63,826 nucleotides of DNA from Porphyromonadaceae bacterium (GTDB lineage Bacteria; Bacteroidota; Bacteroidia; Bacteroidales; Paludibacteraceae), in the NCBI GenBank assembly GCA_012523295.1, contig JAAYIT010000077.1:1-63826 (forward strand), in the 5' to 3' direction. The notes under the pieces were generated by a model, which saw only the letters and a list, made by a program, of their open reading frames with translations, searched no databases and was not told the DNA's origin. The position numbers and the translations under genes are program-made. Positions 25,875 through 35,585 of this stretch are shown in pieces. Within the stretch, counting starts at the first letter, position 1. Each line of letters starts with the position of its first letter.

Positions 25875-28800
25875 ATGAATAAAAAATCAAAGACCATACT
25901 TTTTCTCGTTGTTCTTCTGCTGATTTCCGGACTGTCTGCACAAGAGAAAATCCATTATTCCGGGAAAGAAATGTCCAATCCTGCATATCATGACGGGCAA
26001 CTATCTCCCGTAGTCGGTGTACACAGCATACAAACCATGCGTGCAAACCGCGAAAATCCCGAACCTTCAAATGGTAACGGCTGGACTTATAATCATCAGC
26101 CCATGCTCGCTTATTGGAACGGCCAGTTTTTTTTGGAATACCTTTCCGACTTGGTCGATGAGCATGTACCTCCTTCACAGACGCTTCTTCAAACTTCTAA
26201 GAATGGCTACGAGTGGTCAAATCCGGTAGTAATTTTTCCGCCTTATAAAGTTCCTGATGGATTCCAAAAGCCTAATGATGACAGAAAAGCAAAAAATCTA
26301 ACAGCCATCATGCATCAGCGTGTTGGTTTTTATGTCTCTTCATCTGACCGACTGATTGTCATGGGCTATTACGGTATTGCGATGGATAAAAAAGACGACC
26401 CGAACGATGGAAACGGAATCGGGAGAGTAGTTCGGGAAATCAAAAAAGATGGTTCGTTTGGGCCTATCTACTTTATCCGGTACAATCACGCCTTTAATGA
26501 AAAAAACACCGATTATCCATTTTTCACAAGAAGCAAAGACAAAGGATTTGTGGCAGCCTGCCGGGAGATATTGGACAATCCGCTTTACATTATGCAATGG
26601 GTGGAAGAAGCCGATCGGGATGACCCGCTTATCCCTTTGAAAAAAGGATACAAAGCTTTCAATTATTATCGTTTACCGAATGGTGATGTGGCATCACTTT
26701 GGAAACATGCGCTCACTTCCATCAGCAGAGATGGCGGCAAAACCTGGTCAGAGCCGATAGAAAGAGCGAAAGGATTTGTCAACAGCAATGCTAAAATCTG
26801 GGGACAAAGACTATCCGACGGTACCTATGCCACGGTTTACAATCCTTCCGAATTTCGCTGGCCTTTGGCAATTTCCACAAGCACCGATGGACTTGAATAT
26901 ACCACATTGAATCTGATAAATGGCGAAATTCCGCCAATGCGTTACGGAGGGAATTATAAGTCGTTCGGTCCGCAATATGTCCGTGGCATTCAGGAAGGCA
27001 ATGGTACGCCCCCCGATAAAAACATGTGGGTTTCCTACAGCATGAATAAGGAAGATATGTGGGTTTCAAAAGTTCCTGTCCCCGTTAAACTTGAACAAAC
27101 CGTACACGCTGATGACAAGCTGAATACCGCTCGGGAATTAGCGGACTTAACCGAATGGAATATTTATTCTCCGGTTTGGGCACCCGTTTCTTTAGAGAAA
27201 AAGGATGGAAACACGTGGATAGCTCTCAGAGACAAAGATCCGTTTGATTATGCTAAAATTGAACGAAAAATACCGAAAACGTCAGAATTAAGCGTATCTT
27301 TCCGGCTGATTGCAGATCAGTCAAATCACGGAACTTTACAAATCGAATTTTTAGATGAAAACGGGATATCTTGCTCCCGATTGGAGTTCACGCCCGATGG
27401 AATTTTCAGAGCAAAAGGCGGCGCCCGTTTTGGAAATCTGATGCAGTATGAGCCGAATAAAATCTATGATATCCGGGCTGAATTATCTGTTGAAAATAGG
27501 AATATAACTGTTTATATCGATGGAAAAAGAGCCGGACAACGGATGTTTTATGCACCTGTGGAAAGCATCGAACGAGTTGCATTCAGAACCGGTAATCTGC
27601 GACTGTTTCCCACTCCTGAAACTCCCGCTGATCAGGATTTTGACATTTCGAACGCAGGGGATCAAGATAAACAGGCTGCCTTTTTTATTCGGGATTTTAA
27701 AACCTCCGATCGTAAAGCTGAAAATAGCGGAGCCGTTTTGGATTATGAAAATTTCAAGCATTATGCGGAATATTTCAATCAGATGGAACCGGAAACCATT
27801 GTTCAGGCAATCCCAAACAGCGAATCAAGCGAATGGATGAAAAACAATATTCCGCTATTTGAATGTCCGCAGAAAAACTTTGAAGAAATTTACTATTTCC
27901 GTTGGTGGTCGTTGCGGAAGCACATCAAAGAAACACCGGTTGGTTATGCGATGACCGAGTTTTTGGTCAATCGTTCTTATGCTGACAAATACAATCTGAT
28001 CGCGTGTGCGATTGGTCATCACATTTACGAATCGCGCTGGCTGAGAAACCCGGAATATATTGAGCAAAACGTGCATACCTGGTTCAGAGGAAATGATGGA
28101 AAACCGATGGCAAAACTCCATAATTTCAGTTCCTGGACTGCTGACGCACTTTACAACCGTTATCTTGTGGACAATAAGAAAGATTTTCTTATCGATATGC
28201 TTCCGAATCTCACTTCAGAGTATGAACATTGGGAGAATACACATCGCTTAAAATCGGGGCTATACTGGCAGGGTGATGTGCAGGACGGAATGGAAGAGTC
28301 AATCAGCGGAGGCAGAAGAAAACAATATGCTCGACCTACTATCAACAGCTACATGTACGGCAATGCCGATGCGCTTTCTAAGATTTATGCCTTGAATGGC
28401 GATAAAAAAACGTCTGAATATTACAAGCAGAAGAGAGATTCAATCAAAAATCTGGTTGAAAGCAAGCTGTGGAACACGAAAAGTCAATTTTTTGAAACGC
28501 ACCGCGTAGATTCATTCGCCAATGTGCGGGAAGCAATCGGTTACATTCCCTGGTATTTTAATTTGCCGAAAGCCGAAAAATTCGACGCTGCCTGGACAAA
28601 ACTAATGGATGAAAATGCGTTTCTGGCTCCATATGGACATACTACAGCGGAGAGAAATCATCCGCTCTTCAGAAAAGCCGGATGCTGCAACTGCGAGTGG
28701 GATGGCGCGGTATGGCCCTTTGCAACAAGCCAGACACTGACCGCCATGGCTAATTTCATGAATAATTATTCTCAAAACGTGGTAAGTCAAAACGATTATT

Positions 28801-29192
28801 TCCGTCAATTGGAATTATATGTCGAGTCTCAATACCACAGAGGAAGACCGTATATCGGCGAATACTTGGATGAAGTCACCGGTTACTGGCTCAAAGGCGA
28901 TCAGGAAAGGAGCAAGTTTTACAATCATTCCACATTCAATGATCTGATTATAACCGGACTAATCGGGCTTCGTCCGCAAGAGGGGAACACATTGGTTGTA
29001 AACCCATTATTGCCCGAGGGAAAATGGGATTGGTTCTGCTTAGACAATGTCTCCTACCACGGAAAAACAATTACCATTCTTTGGGATAAAAATGGTGATC
29101 GTTACCACCAGGGGAAAGGTTTAGTTGTGCTTGTGAATGGAAAAAAAGCTGCCCAAAGCGAGAAGTTAGAAAGGATTGAAGTACCTTTATAA
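25875..29192 (+). CDS. BNR-propeller / alpha-toroid (MGH1-like) hybrid glycosidase
   Basis: An 1105-aa exported protein with signal peptide (TILFLVVLLLISGLSAQ). Three parts are visible: an N-terminal sialidase-like propeller (about 35-415; Asp-box-like SISRDGGKTW, SPVVIFPPYKVPDGFQKP), a middle jelly-roll or LamG-like domain (about 430-620; NTWIALRDKDPFDYAKIE, SVENRNITVYIDGKRAGQ), and a C-terminal six-hairpin (alpha/alpha)6 toroid (about 660-1060; YWQGDVQDGMEESISGG, NSYMYGNADALSKIY, CNCEWDGAVWPFATSQT) of the MGH1-like/GH63-related type. Acidic pairs in DGMEES and EWDGAVWP are candidate catalytic residues. Either end could be catalytic. Activity is unassigned; the operon context implies a pectin side-chain hydrolase. 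Confidence 0.75.
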   Translation: MNKKSKTILFLVVLLLISGLSAQEKIHYSGKEMSNPAYHDGQLSPVVGVHSIQTMRANRENPEPSNGNGWTYNHQPMLAYWNGQFFLEYLSDLVDEHVPPSQTLLQTSKNGYEWSNPVVIFPPYKVPDGFQKPNDDRKAKNLTAIMHQRVGFYVSSSDRLIVMGYYGIAMDKKDDPNDGNGIGRVVREIKKDGSFGPIYFIRYNHAFNEKNTDYPFFTRSKDKGFVAACREILDNPLYIMQWVEEADRDDPLIPLKKGYKAFNYYRLPNGDVASLWKHALTSISRDGGKTWSEPIERAKGFVNSNAKIWGQRLSDGTYATVYNPSEFRWPLAISTSTDGLEYTTLNLINGEIPPMRYGGNYKSFGPQYVRGIQEGNGTPPDKNMWVSYSMNKEDMWVSKVPVPVKLEQTVHADDKLNTARELADLTEWNIYSPVWAPVSLEKKDGNTWIALRDKDPFDYAKIERKIPKTSELSVSFRLIADQSNHGTLQIEFLDENGISCSRLEFTPDGIFRAKGGARFGNLMQYEPNKIYDIRAELSVENRNITVYIDGKRAGQRMFYAPVESIERVAFRTGNLRLFPTPETPADQDFDISNAGDQDKQAAFFIRDFKTSDRKAENSGAVLDYENFKHYAEYFNQMEPETIVQAIPNSESSEWMKNNIPLFECPQKNFEEIYYFRWWSLRKHIKETPVGYAMTEFLVNRSYADKYNLIACAIGHHIYESRWLRNPEYIEQNVHTWFRGNDGKPMAKLHNFSSWTADALYNRYLVDNKKDFLIDMLPNLTSEYEHWENTHRLKSGLYWQGDVQDGMEESISGGRRKQYARPTINSYMYGNADALSKIYALNGDKKTSEYYKQKRDSIKNLVESKLWNTKSQFFETHRVDSFANVREAIGYIPWYFNLPKAEKFDAAWTKLMDENAFLAPYGHTTAERNHPLFRKAGCCNCEWDGAVWPFATSQTLTAMANFMNNYSQNVVSQNDYFRQLELYVESQYHRGRPYIGEYLDEVTGYWLKGDQERSKFYNHSTFNDLIITGLIGLRPQEGNTLVVNPLLPEGKWDWFCLDNVSYHGKTITILWDKNGDRYHQGKGLVVLVNGKKAAQSEKLERIEVPL

Positions 29193-29275
29193 AATCTTAT
29201 TTCTCCTGATCAATTGTAAGCGATACAATAAAAAAAACTCAACATACGACTTCAAGTCAATATTTTATTATTTCT

Positions 29276-31987
29276 ATGAAACATTTTCTCACCATATTCT
29301 CTTTATGTTTGGCCTTATCCGCGAATCATTCGGTTTTTGCGTTGGAAGCAGTGAACCTTACGTGCGAGATGCTGGAATCGCCGATAGCATTGGAAGAAAA
29401 AAATCCACGCTTTGGATGGCAGATTTCTTCACAAAAAAATGATATCATGCAAACGGCCTATGTGATTGAGATTTTTAAAAAAGTGAATGGAAAAGAAAAG
29501 GTGTTTTGGAAATCGGGGAAAAGGTATTCATCGGAAAGTCAATTGGTTAAATACGATGGAGAAAAAGAGTTTCTTCCTGGAAATGAATACAGTTGGCGTG
29601 TGAAAATCTGGGATAACAAGAAGAAATCATCTCGATGGAGCAAAAAAACGACATTCAGAATAGCACCTGATTCACAAAATCTAAATGCAAAATGGATTGG
29701 CTCTATTTCCCGAAAAGACGCGAACCTCCCTGCAGGACGAGTTTTTCATTCAGATGAATTGCGAAAACCCGAGAAGCGGGCACTTTGGGCATCGGTAAAT
29801 CCCGAATCAAACAAAAGCATTTATCTACGCAAGTCTTTCGAATCCGAAAAGAAAATTTCTGAAGCGATCATTCACATTAGCGGACTGGGTTTTTATGAAT
29901 TATCGATTAATGGAAAAAAAATCGGCGAAAGTGAGTTTGCGCCGCTCTTGAGTGACTATGACAAGACGGTTTACTTCAATACGTTTGATGTAACACAGAA
30001 TCTGAATACCGGAGAAAATGTTATCGGAGTACTCTTGGGCAATGGATTTTACAATGTTCAGGGCGGAAGGTATCGAAAATTATTAATCAGTTTCGGACCG
30101 CCTACATTATTTCTAAAACTGCAGATAAAGTTTACCGATGGTTCGACAAAAGAGATAATTTCCGATGAAAACTGGAAATTCAGCTACTCGCCGATAACTT
30201 TTAACTGCATATATGGAGGTGAAGACTACGATGCCACGCGTGAACAAAACGGCTGGGACAAACCGGGCTTTAATGACAGTTCATGGTCGAGAGTGGTGGT
30301 TCAGGAAGCTCCAAAGGGTGTCTTGAGACCTCAACAAACTACTCCCGTGAAAATTATGGAGCGTTACGGAGTTAAAAAATCGACCCGGCTTTCCGACAAA
30401 AGCTATGTGTTAGATATGGGGCAAAATTTAGCCGGATTTCCTGAAATTACTGTCAGCGGGAATAAGGGTGACACAATTCGGCTGACACCCGGAGAATCGC
30501 TGAATGAGGACGGAACAGTAAGCCAGAAGCAGACCGGGAGTAAACATTACTACGAGTACATTTTAAGCGGCAATGGTGACGAGACTTGGCATCCGCGCTT
30601 TTCTTACTATGGATATCGTTATATTCAGGTTGATGGCGCGGTTTCGAATGTGGATAAAAATCCCGCTATAAATGCGCCTGTTTTAAAGGATATTACTTCT
30701 TGTTTTATCTATAATTCAGCAAGAAAAATTTCTTCATTCGAGTCGTCGAATCAGATTTTCAACGATGCGCACCGCATTATCGGAAAAGCCGTGAGAAGCA
30801 ATATGCAGGCTGTTTTCACAGACTGTCCGCATCGGGAAAAGTTGGGCTGGTTAGAGCAAGTTCACCTGAACGGACCGGGACTTTACTACAATTACGATCT
30901 TCGAACTTTTATCCCAAAAGTGATGCAGGATATCAGTGATTCGCAGCTACCAAACGGATTAGTCCCGAGCATTTCACCCGAGTATGTCGAATTTGAAGGC
31001 GGATTCAGGGATTCGCCTGAATGGGGAAGCACATCGGTTATCGGACCTTGGATGTATTACGAGAATTACGGTGACAACTCGCTGATAATAAAGCATTACG
31101 ATGTGATGAAAAACTATGTGAATTACCTTACTTCGACAGCAGAAAATCACATTGTTTCGCACGGGCTCGGAGATTGGTACGATTATCACGGTGAAAAAGC
31201 CGGATTTTCAAAAAACACACCGATTCCACTCGTGGCAACTGCTCATTACTACCGGGTCTTGATATTGATGTCAAAATCGGCAAGAATGGCAGGAAAGATA
31301 GCTGATGAAACTCATTTTACGACGTTGGCTCAGCAAGTAAAAAAAGCGTTTAACAACAAGTTCTTTGACAGCCAAACCAGACAGTACGGCACCGGCAGTC
31401 AGGCTTCAAATGCAATTCCGCTGTTCCTCGATCTTGTTGACGAGCACAACAAAAAAGCTGTTTTGGAAAACTTAGTTAAAGACATACAAAAACAAGGTAA
31501 CAAGCTCACTACGGGTGATGTCGGCAATCGGTATTTGTTTCAAACTTTGGCAGAAAACGGGCTGAATGAACTGATGTTTACAATGCACAATCACGAAGAA
31601 GTGCCGGGTTACGGTTATCAGATAAAATTTGGCGCTACGACGCTTACAGAGCAGTGGAATCCGAGTTTTGGGACATCGTGGAATCACTTTATGATGGGGC
31701 AAATTGATGAATGGTTTTTCAAATGGTTAGGCGGAATTCAGTTTGAACCTGAAAATCCGGGTTATAAGAAAATCATTATAAATCCACAAGTTGTAGGCGA
31801 TTTGAACTATGTATCAACTTCCACAGAAACGCTTTACGGGAAAATTTCGGTAGAATGGAAGCGAGAAAGCGATATTTTTGATTTGAAAATAAATATACCG
31901 GCCAACACGGAAGCAAGAGTATTTCTCCCAAACAACACATCCCAATCTGTTGGAAGCGGACAACATGCTTTTTCAGTTAAATTATAA
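29276..31987 (+). CDS. GH78 alpha-L-rhamnosidase
   Basis: A 903-aa exported GH78 enzyme with signal peptide (LTIFSLCLALSANHSVFA). N-terminal beta domains (LTCEMLESPIALEEKNPRFG; ISGLGFYELSINGKKIGESE) precede the (alpha/alpha)6 catalytic barrel. Signature residues are Asp516 and Glu521 in DCPHREKLGWLEQ and Glu792 in GATTLTEQWNP, followed by SWNHFMMG. It releases terminal L-rhamnose from rhamnogalacturonan-type glycans in the periplasm. It is 83 bp after the hybrid glycosidase and 14 bp before the GH28 gene. One of three GH78 genes in this locus. Confidence 0.95.
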   Translation: MKHFLTIFSLCLALSANHSVFALEAVNLTCEMLESPIALEEKNPRFGWQISSQKNDIMQTAYVIEIFKKVNGKEKVFWKSGKRYSSESQLVKYDGEKEFLPGNEYSWRVKIWDNKKKSSRWSKKTTFRIAPDSQNLNAKWIGSISRKDANLPAGRVFHSDELRKPEKRALWASVNPESNKSIYLRKSFESEKKISEAIIHISGLGFYELSINGKKIGESEFAPLLSDYDKTVYFNTFDVTQNLNTGENVIGVLLGNGFYNVQGGRYRKLLISFGPPTLFLKLQIKFTDGSTKEIISDENWKFSYSPITFNCIYGGEDYDATREQNGWDKPGFNDSSWSRVVVQEAPKGVLRPQQTTPVKIMERYGVKKSTRLSDKSYVLDMGQNLAGFPEITVSGNKGDTIRLTPGESLNEDGTVSQKQTGSKHYYEYILSGNGDETWHPRFSYYGYRYIQVDGAVSNVDKNPAINAPVLKDITSCFIYNSARKISSFESSNQIFNDAHRIIGKAVRSNMQAVFTDCPHREKLGWLEQVHLNGPGLYYNYDLRTFIPKVMQDISDSQLPNGLVPSISPEYVEFEGGFRDSPEWGSTSVIGPWMYYENYGDNSLIIKHYDVMKNYVNYLTSTAENHIVSHGLGDWYDYHGEKAGFSKNTPIPLVATAHYYRVLILMSKSARMAGKIADETHFTTLAQQVKKAFNNKFFDSQTRQYGTGSQASNAIPLFLDLVDEHNKKAVLENLVKDIQKQGNKLTTGDVGNRYLFQTLAENGLNELMFTMHNHEEVPGYGYQIKFGATTLTEQWNPSFGTSWNHFMMGQIDEWFFKWLGGIQFEPENPGYKKIIINPQVVGDLNYVSTSTETLYGKISVEWKRESDIFDLKINIPANTEARVFLPNNTSQSVGSGQHAFSVKL

Positions 31988-32001
31988 AATTGCAACTCAA
32001 C

Positions 32002-33588
32002 ATGAAAAATAGACTCCTTCTTTTTACCATATTGGCTGCTTTGCCTCTCTTTTTATTTTCCAAAAACGTGAATATGAAATCGGCGGGAGCGGATGATAAA
32101 GGAAAAAAACTTAATACAAAGCTGATAAATAAAACGATTGAAAACTTATCGGCAAAAGGTGGCGGGACACTCTATTTCCCGGCCGGAAAATACCTGACCG
32201 GACCGATAAAATTAAAAAGCAACATCACCATAGATCTTGAATCGGGAGCCGTATTGTTGTTTTCAGATAATTTTGACGATTATTTGCCTTTTGTCGAAAT
32301 GCGCTATGAAGGGGTGGTAATGAAGAGTTTCTCACCGCTGTTTTATGCTGTTGATCAAGAAAACATAACCATAAAAGGAAGGGGATTAATTGATGGACAA
32401 GGAAAAAAATGGTGGGACGAATTTTACCGTGTGATAATTGATTTACAAAAAAACGGCGTTCAGGATCTGAATAAATACCAACCGCTTTGGGATAAGGAGA
32501 ATGACGTGGAGGAACTTTACAAAGAAACAAACGAAGACTACGTAAACACATTGAAAAGACGGTTTTTCCGCCCGCCACTTTTTCAGCCGATTCGCTGTAA
32601 AAACATATTAATTGAAGGGGTAAAAATTGTCAATTCTCCTTTTTGGACAATCAATCCTGAATTTTGCCAAAACATCACGGTCAAAGGGGTTACGATAATT
32701 AATCCTCCCTCACCCAACACCGATGGTATTAACCCGTCTTCATGCAAAGATGTGCATATATCCGACTGCCACATCAGCGTTGGTGATGATTGCATAACAC
32801 TGAAATCCGGCAGGGACTTGCAGGGGAGAAACTACGCTACTCCCTGTGAAAATATCACAATTACCAACTGCACTATGCTTGCCGGGCACGGCGGAGTGGT
32901 GATAGGCAGCGAAATGAGTGGCGATGTACGTAAAGTTACCATTTCCAACTGTGTCTTTGATGGAACAAACCGAGGAATACGTATAAAATCGACTCGCGGA
33001 CGCGGAGGAATAGTGGAAGAGATAAGAGTCAGCAATGTGGTGATGAAAAACATTAAAGATGAAGCGATAATTTTGAATTTGTACTACAGTAAAATGCCCC
33101 GGGTGGAAATTACGGAAAGAACGCCGATTTTCAGAAATATCCACGTGTCAAATTTGACAGGATCAAATGTAAATACAGCTGTGAAAATTTTAGGATTAGA
33201 AGAAATGCCGGTGTCAGAAATTTCATTGAATAATATTAACATTGCCTCCGAACGAGGTGTAATAATTGATCGGGCTAAAAACATAACGCTAAGCGATGTT
33301 CGCATTGATGCATCGACCGGTGTTCCGTTTGATATTGCAAACACCGAAAATGTGCATCTGAGCAATGTCTGGACCATTACACCAAAAGCCGATAAAGCGT
33401 TAATCCGACTTTCCGATACGAACGGAACCTTTATTCAGGGGTGCTTTCCGCTGCCCGGAAATAAAGCGTTTTTACGATTAGACGGCGAGAATAAAGATAT
33501 AATCCTGTCGGGAAATTACCTGAACAGATTACCTGATTTTTTCGATAGCGGTGGTTCCGGAAGTCAGGATGGATTGATAATTCAATAA
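32002..33588 (+). CDS. GH28 polygalacturonase-type hydrolase
   Basis: A 528-aa exported GH28 right-handed beta-helix enzyme that cleaves galacturonosyl bonds in homogalacturonan or rhamnogalacturonan. The start at 32002 (MKNRLLLFTILAALPLFLFS) gives a signal peptide; the upstream TTG at 31990 does not improve it. All family catalytic motifs are present: NTDG with Asp241, GDDC with Asp262 and Asp263, GHGG with His296, and RIKS with Arg327 and Lys329. GGGTLYFPAGKYLTGPIKLK at about 50-69 is the usual N-terminal turn. Intact and probably exo-acting, given the extra segment at about 140-190. Tightly packed in the operon. Confidence 0.95.
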   Translation: MKNRLLLFTILAALPLFLFSKNVNMKSAGADDKGKKLNTKLINKTIENLSAKGGGTLYFPAGKYLTGPIKLKSNITIDLESGAVLLFSDNFDDYLPFVEMRYEGVVMKSFSPLFYAVDQENITIKGRGLIDGQGKKWWDEFYRVIIDLQKNGVQDLNKYQPLWDKENDVEELYKETNEDYVNTLKRRFFRPPLFQPIRCKNILIEGVKIVNSPFWTINPEFCQNITVKGVTIINPPSPNTDGINPSSCKDVHISDCHISVGDDCITLKSGRDLQGRNYATPCENITITNCTMLAGHGGVVIGSEMSGDVRKVTISNCVFDGTNRGIRIKSTRGRGGIVEEIRVSNVVMKNIKDEAIILNLYYSKMPRVEITERTPIFRNIHVSNLTGSNVNTAVKILGLEEMPVSEISLNNINIASERGVIIDRAKNITLSDVRIDASTGVPFDIANTENVHLSNVWTITPKADKALIRLSDTNGTFIQGCFPLPGNKAFLRLDGENKDIILSGNYLNRLPDFFDSGGSGSQDGLIIQ

Positions 33589-33604
33589 AGAATACCTAAT
33601 AACA

Positions 33605-35584
33605 ATGACACGAAAAATTATAACTATATTTACGGTTTTCTTCGTTTTTTCATTTGTCGCCAAAGCCCAGCTTTCTTATGAAAACCGATACGAACGACCC
33701 TTGGGAACTGTTTTGAACGAGATTTCAGAACGATTCAATGTGCGTTTGTCGTATGAAATAGATACAATAGGGAAAAAACTCCCTTACGCGGATCATCGAA
33801 TCAGACCTTATTCGTTAGAAGAAACGCTGACCAATGTTCTGGCGCCGTTTGATTACAAATTTGTAAAGCAAAACGACAGCTATTACAAGCTGAAAACATA
33901 CGAATATCACCGCAGGTCAGAGGAAGAAGGCAAGAAAATGCTGGAGTATCTGATCGCTACTTATTCAGACAAGAATTCATGGGAGCAGCGAAAAGCTTGT
34001 TTGAAAAAAGAAATCAGAGAAAAATTGGATATTGATAACTTGCTGAGCAAAAGGACAAATTCAAAGCCAATCCTCTCCAAAATAAGAAAGTATAACGGAT
34101 ACACCGTTCAAAATTTTGCAATTGAAACCTTGCCCGGACTTTACACCACAGGCTCTATTTACACGCCGACTCGGAAAGGAAATCACGCGTTGATTATTTC
34201 TCCAAACGGGCACTTCGGACACGGCAGATACCGTGAAGACCAGCAGCAACGAATGGGAACCTTAGCTCGAATGGGCGCTGTCTGTGTCAGCTACGACCTG
34301 TTTGGATGGGGAGAATCGGCACTCCAAGTGGGAAGCGCATCGCATAGAACGAGTGCCGCCCATGTGATTCAGTTGATGAACGGAATTACGATTTTGGATT
34401 ATATGCTGACCCGTAAAAATATCGATAAAGATCGAATTGGCGCAAATGGCGGCTCAGGCGGTGGCACACAGACCATTTTACTCTCTGCGTTAGACGATCG
34501 GTTTGACGCGATTGCCCCGGTAGTGATGCTTTCATCCTATTTCGATGGAGGCTGTCCGTGCGAAAGCGGAATCCCGGTCACGACTTCTTGCGGCGGAACC
34601 AACAATGCTGAAATCGGAGCTCTTTTCGCGCCAAAACCGATGCTTGTCGTCTCGGATGGAAAAGACTGGACAGCCACGAATGCGGAAGTGGAATACCCTT
34701 ATCTAAAAAAAATATATAATTTTTATGGTGCTGAAAATCGGGTTCAGAATATACATCTCCCCGATGAAGGGCACGATTTTGGAATCAATAAACGGAATGC
34801 TGTTTATGATTTTTTTGCATCGGTTTTTAGTTTGGACAAATCGAAATTGGATGAGAAGTTAGTCACAATCGAACCTGAAGAGGCGATGAAGTCATTTGGG
34901 AAAAACGGGGAATTGATGCCTGAAAATGCAATTCGTTCATTCGATGCCCTCTCTGAATATTTTGATAAAAAACTTTACGCTCAGTTACGCTCCGATTTGT
35001 CTCTCGAAAAAAAATCACAAGACTGGGTTTCTTCATTGAATTTAACCGACGAAAAAGACATTTCATTCTTAAATACACTGATTTACAATCATTTAAGAAA
35101 AGTACGCGACTGGCACAATGATCATCCGTACACGACGGTTCCGGAAGGAATTAACCCGTTGAACGGCAACAAATTAACGATACTTGACCGGCAAATGATC
35201 GCCAATTCCGCTAAGCCGAAAGAAATACACGAAACGTTGATGAATGGGTTGAGAAGAGTGCTGACTGAAGAACAGGTTGAGCATATTCTGGATAAATACA
35301 CCGTCGGGAAAGTAGCTTTCACAATGAATGGCTACAAAGCGATTGTGCCCGATTTGACACCAAAAGAGGAAGAGTTTATTCTGAAAAACCTGAAACAGGC
35401 ACGTGAAGAAGCGATTGATTATAAAAATATGAATCAAATTTCCGCTATTTTTGAAATCTACAAAACAAAATGTGAAAACTACCTGAACGAAAACGGCCGA
35501 AACTGGCGTCAGCTTTATAAGGATTTTGTAAAGAAAGTAAACGAAGAAAAAGAAGCAAAAAAGAAACTTGAAAATAAAAATTAA
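33605..35584 (+). CDS. STN-like / alpha-beta hydrolase esterase / DUF3826 fusion
   Basis: A 659-aa exported three-part protein. After the signal peptide, residues about 26-100 look like an STN (secretin/TonB short N-terminal) domain: [20 protein letters not shown] ... [19 protein letters not shown]. Residues about 110-415 are an acetyl-xylan-esterase-like alpha/beta hydrolase with nucleophile Ser284 in GANGGSGGG, a DLFGWGES segment and His390 in DEGHDFG. The C-terminal ~150 residues ([20 protein letters not shown] ... [20 protein letters not shown]) match DUF3826. It probably removes acetyl esters from pectin; the roles of STN and DUF3826 are unknown. It ends 1 nt before the GH95 gene. Confidence 0.8.
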   Translation: MTRKIITIFTVFFVFSFVAKAQLSYENRYERPLGTVLNEISERFNVRLSYEIDTIGKKLPYADHRIRPYSLEETLTNVLAPFDYKFVKQNDSYYKLKTYEYHRRSEEEGKKMLEYLIATYSDKNSWEQRKACLKKEIREKLDIDNLLSKRTNSKPILSKIRKYNGYTVQNFAIETLPGLYTTGSIYTPTRKGNHALIISPNGHFGHGRYREDQQQRMGTLARMGAVCVSYDLFGWGESALQVGSASHRTSAAHVIQLMNGITILDYMLTRKNIDKDRIGANGGSGGGTQTILLSALDDRFDAIAPVVMLSSYFDGGCPCESGIPVTTSCGGTNNAEIGALFAPKPMLVVSDGKDWTATNAEVEYPYLKKIYNFYGAENRVQNIHLPDEGHDFGINKRNAVYDFFASVFSLDKSKLDEKLVTIEPEEAMKSFGKNGELMPENAIRSFDALSEYFDKKLYAQLRSDLSLEKKSQDWVSSLNLTDEKDISFLNTLIYNHLRKVRDWHNDHPYTTVPEGINPLNGNKLTILDRQMIANSAKPKEIHETLMNGLRRVLTEEQVEHILDKYTVGKVAFTMNGYKAIVPDLTPKEEEFILKNLKQAREEAIDYKNMNQISAIFEIYKTKCENYLNENGRNWRQLYKDFVKKVNEEKEAKKKLENKN

Positions 35585-35585
35585 T

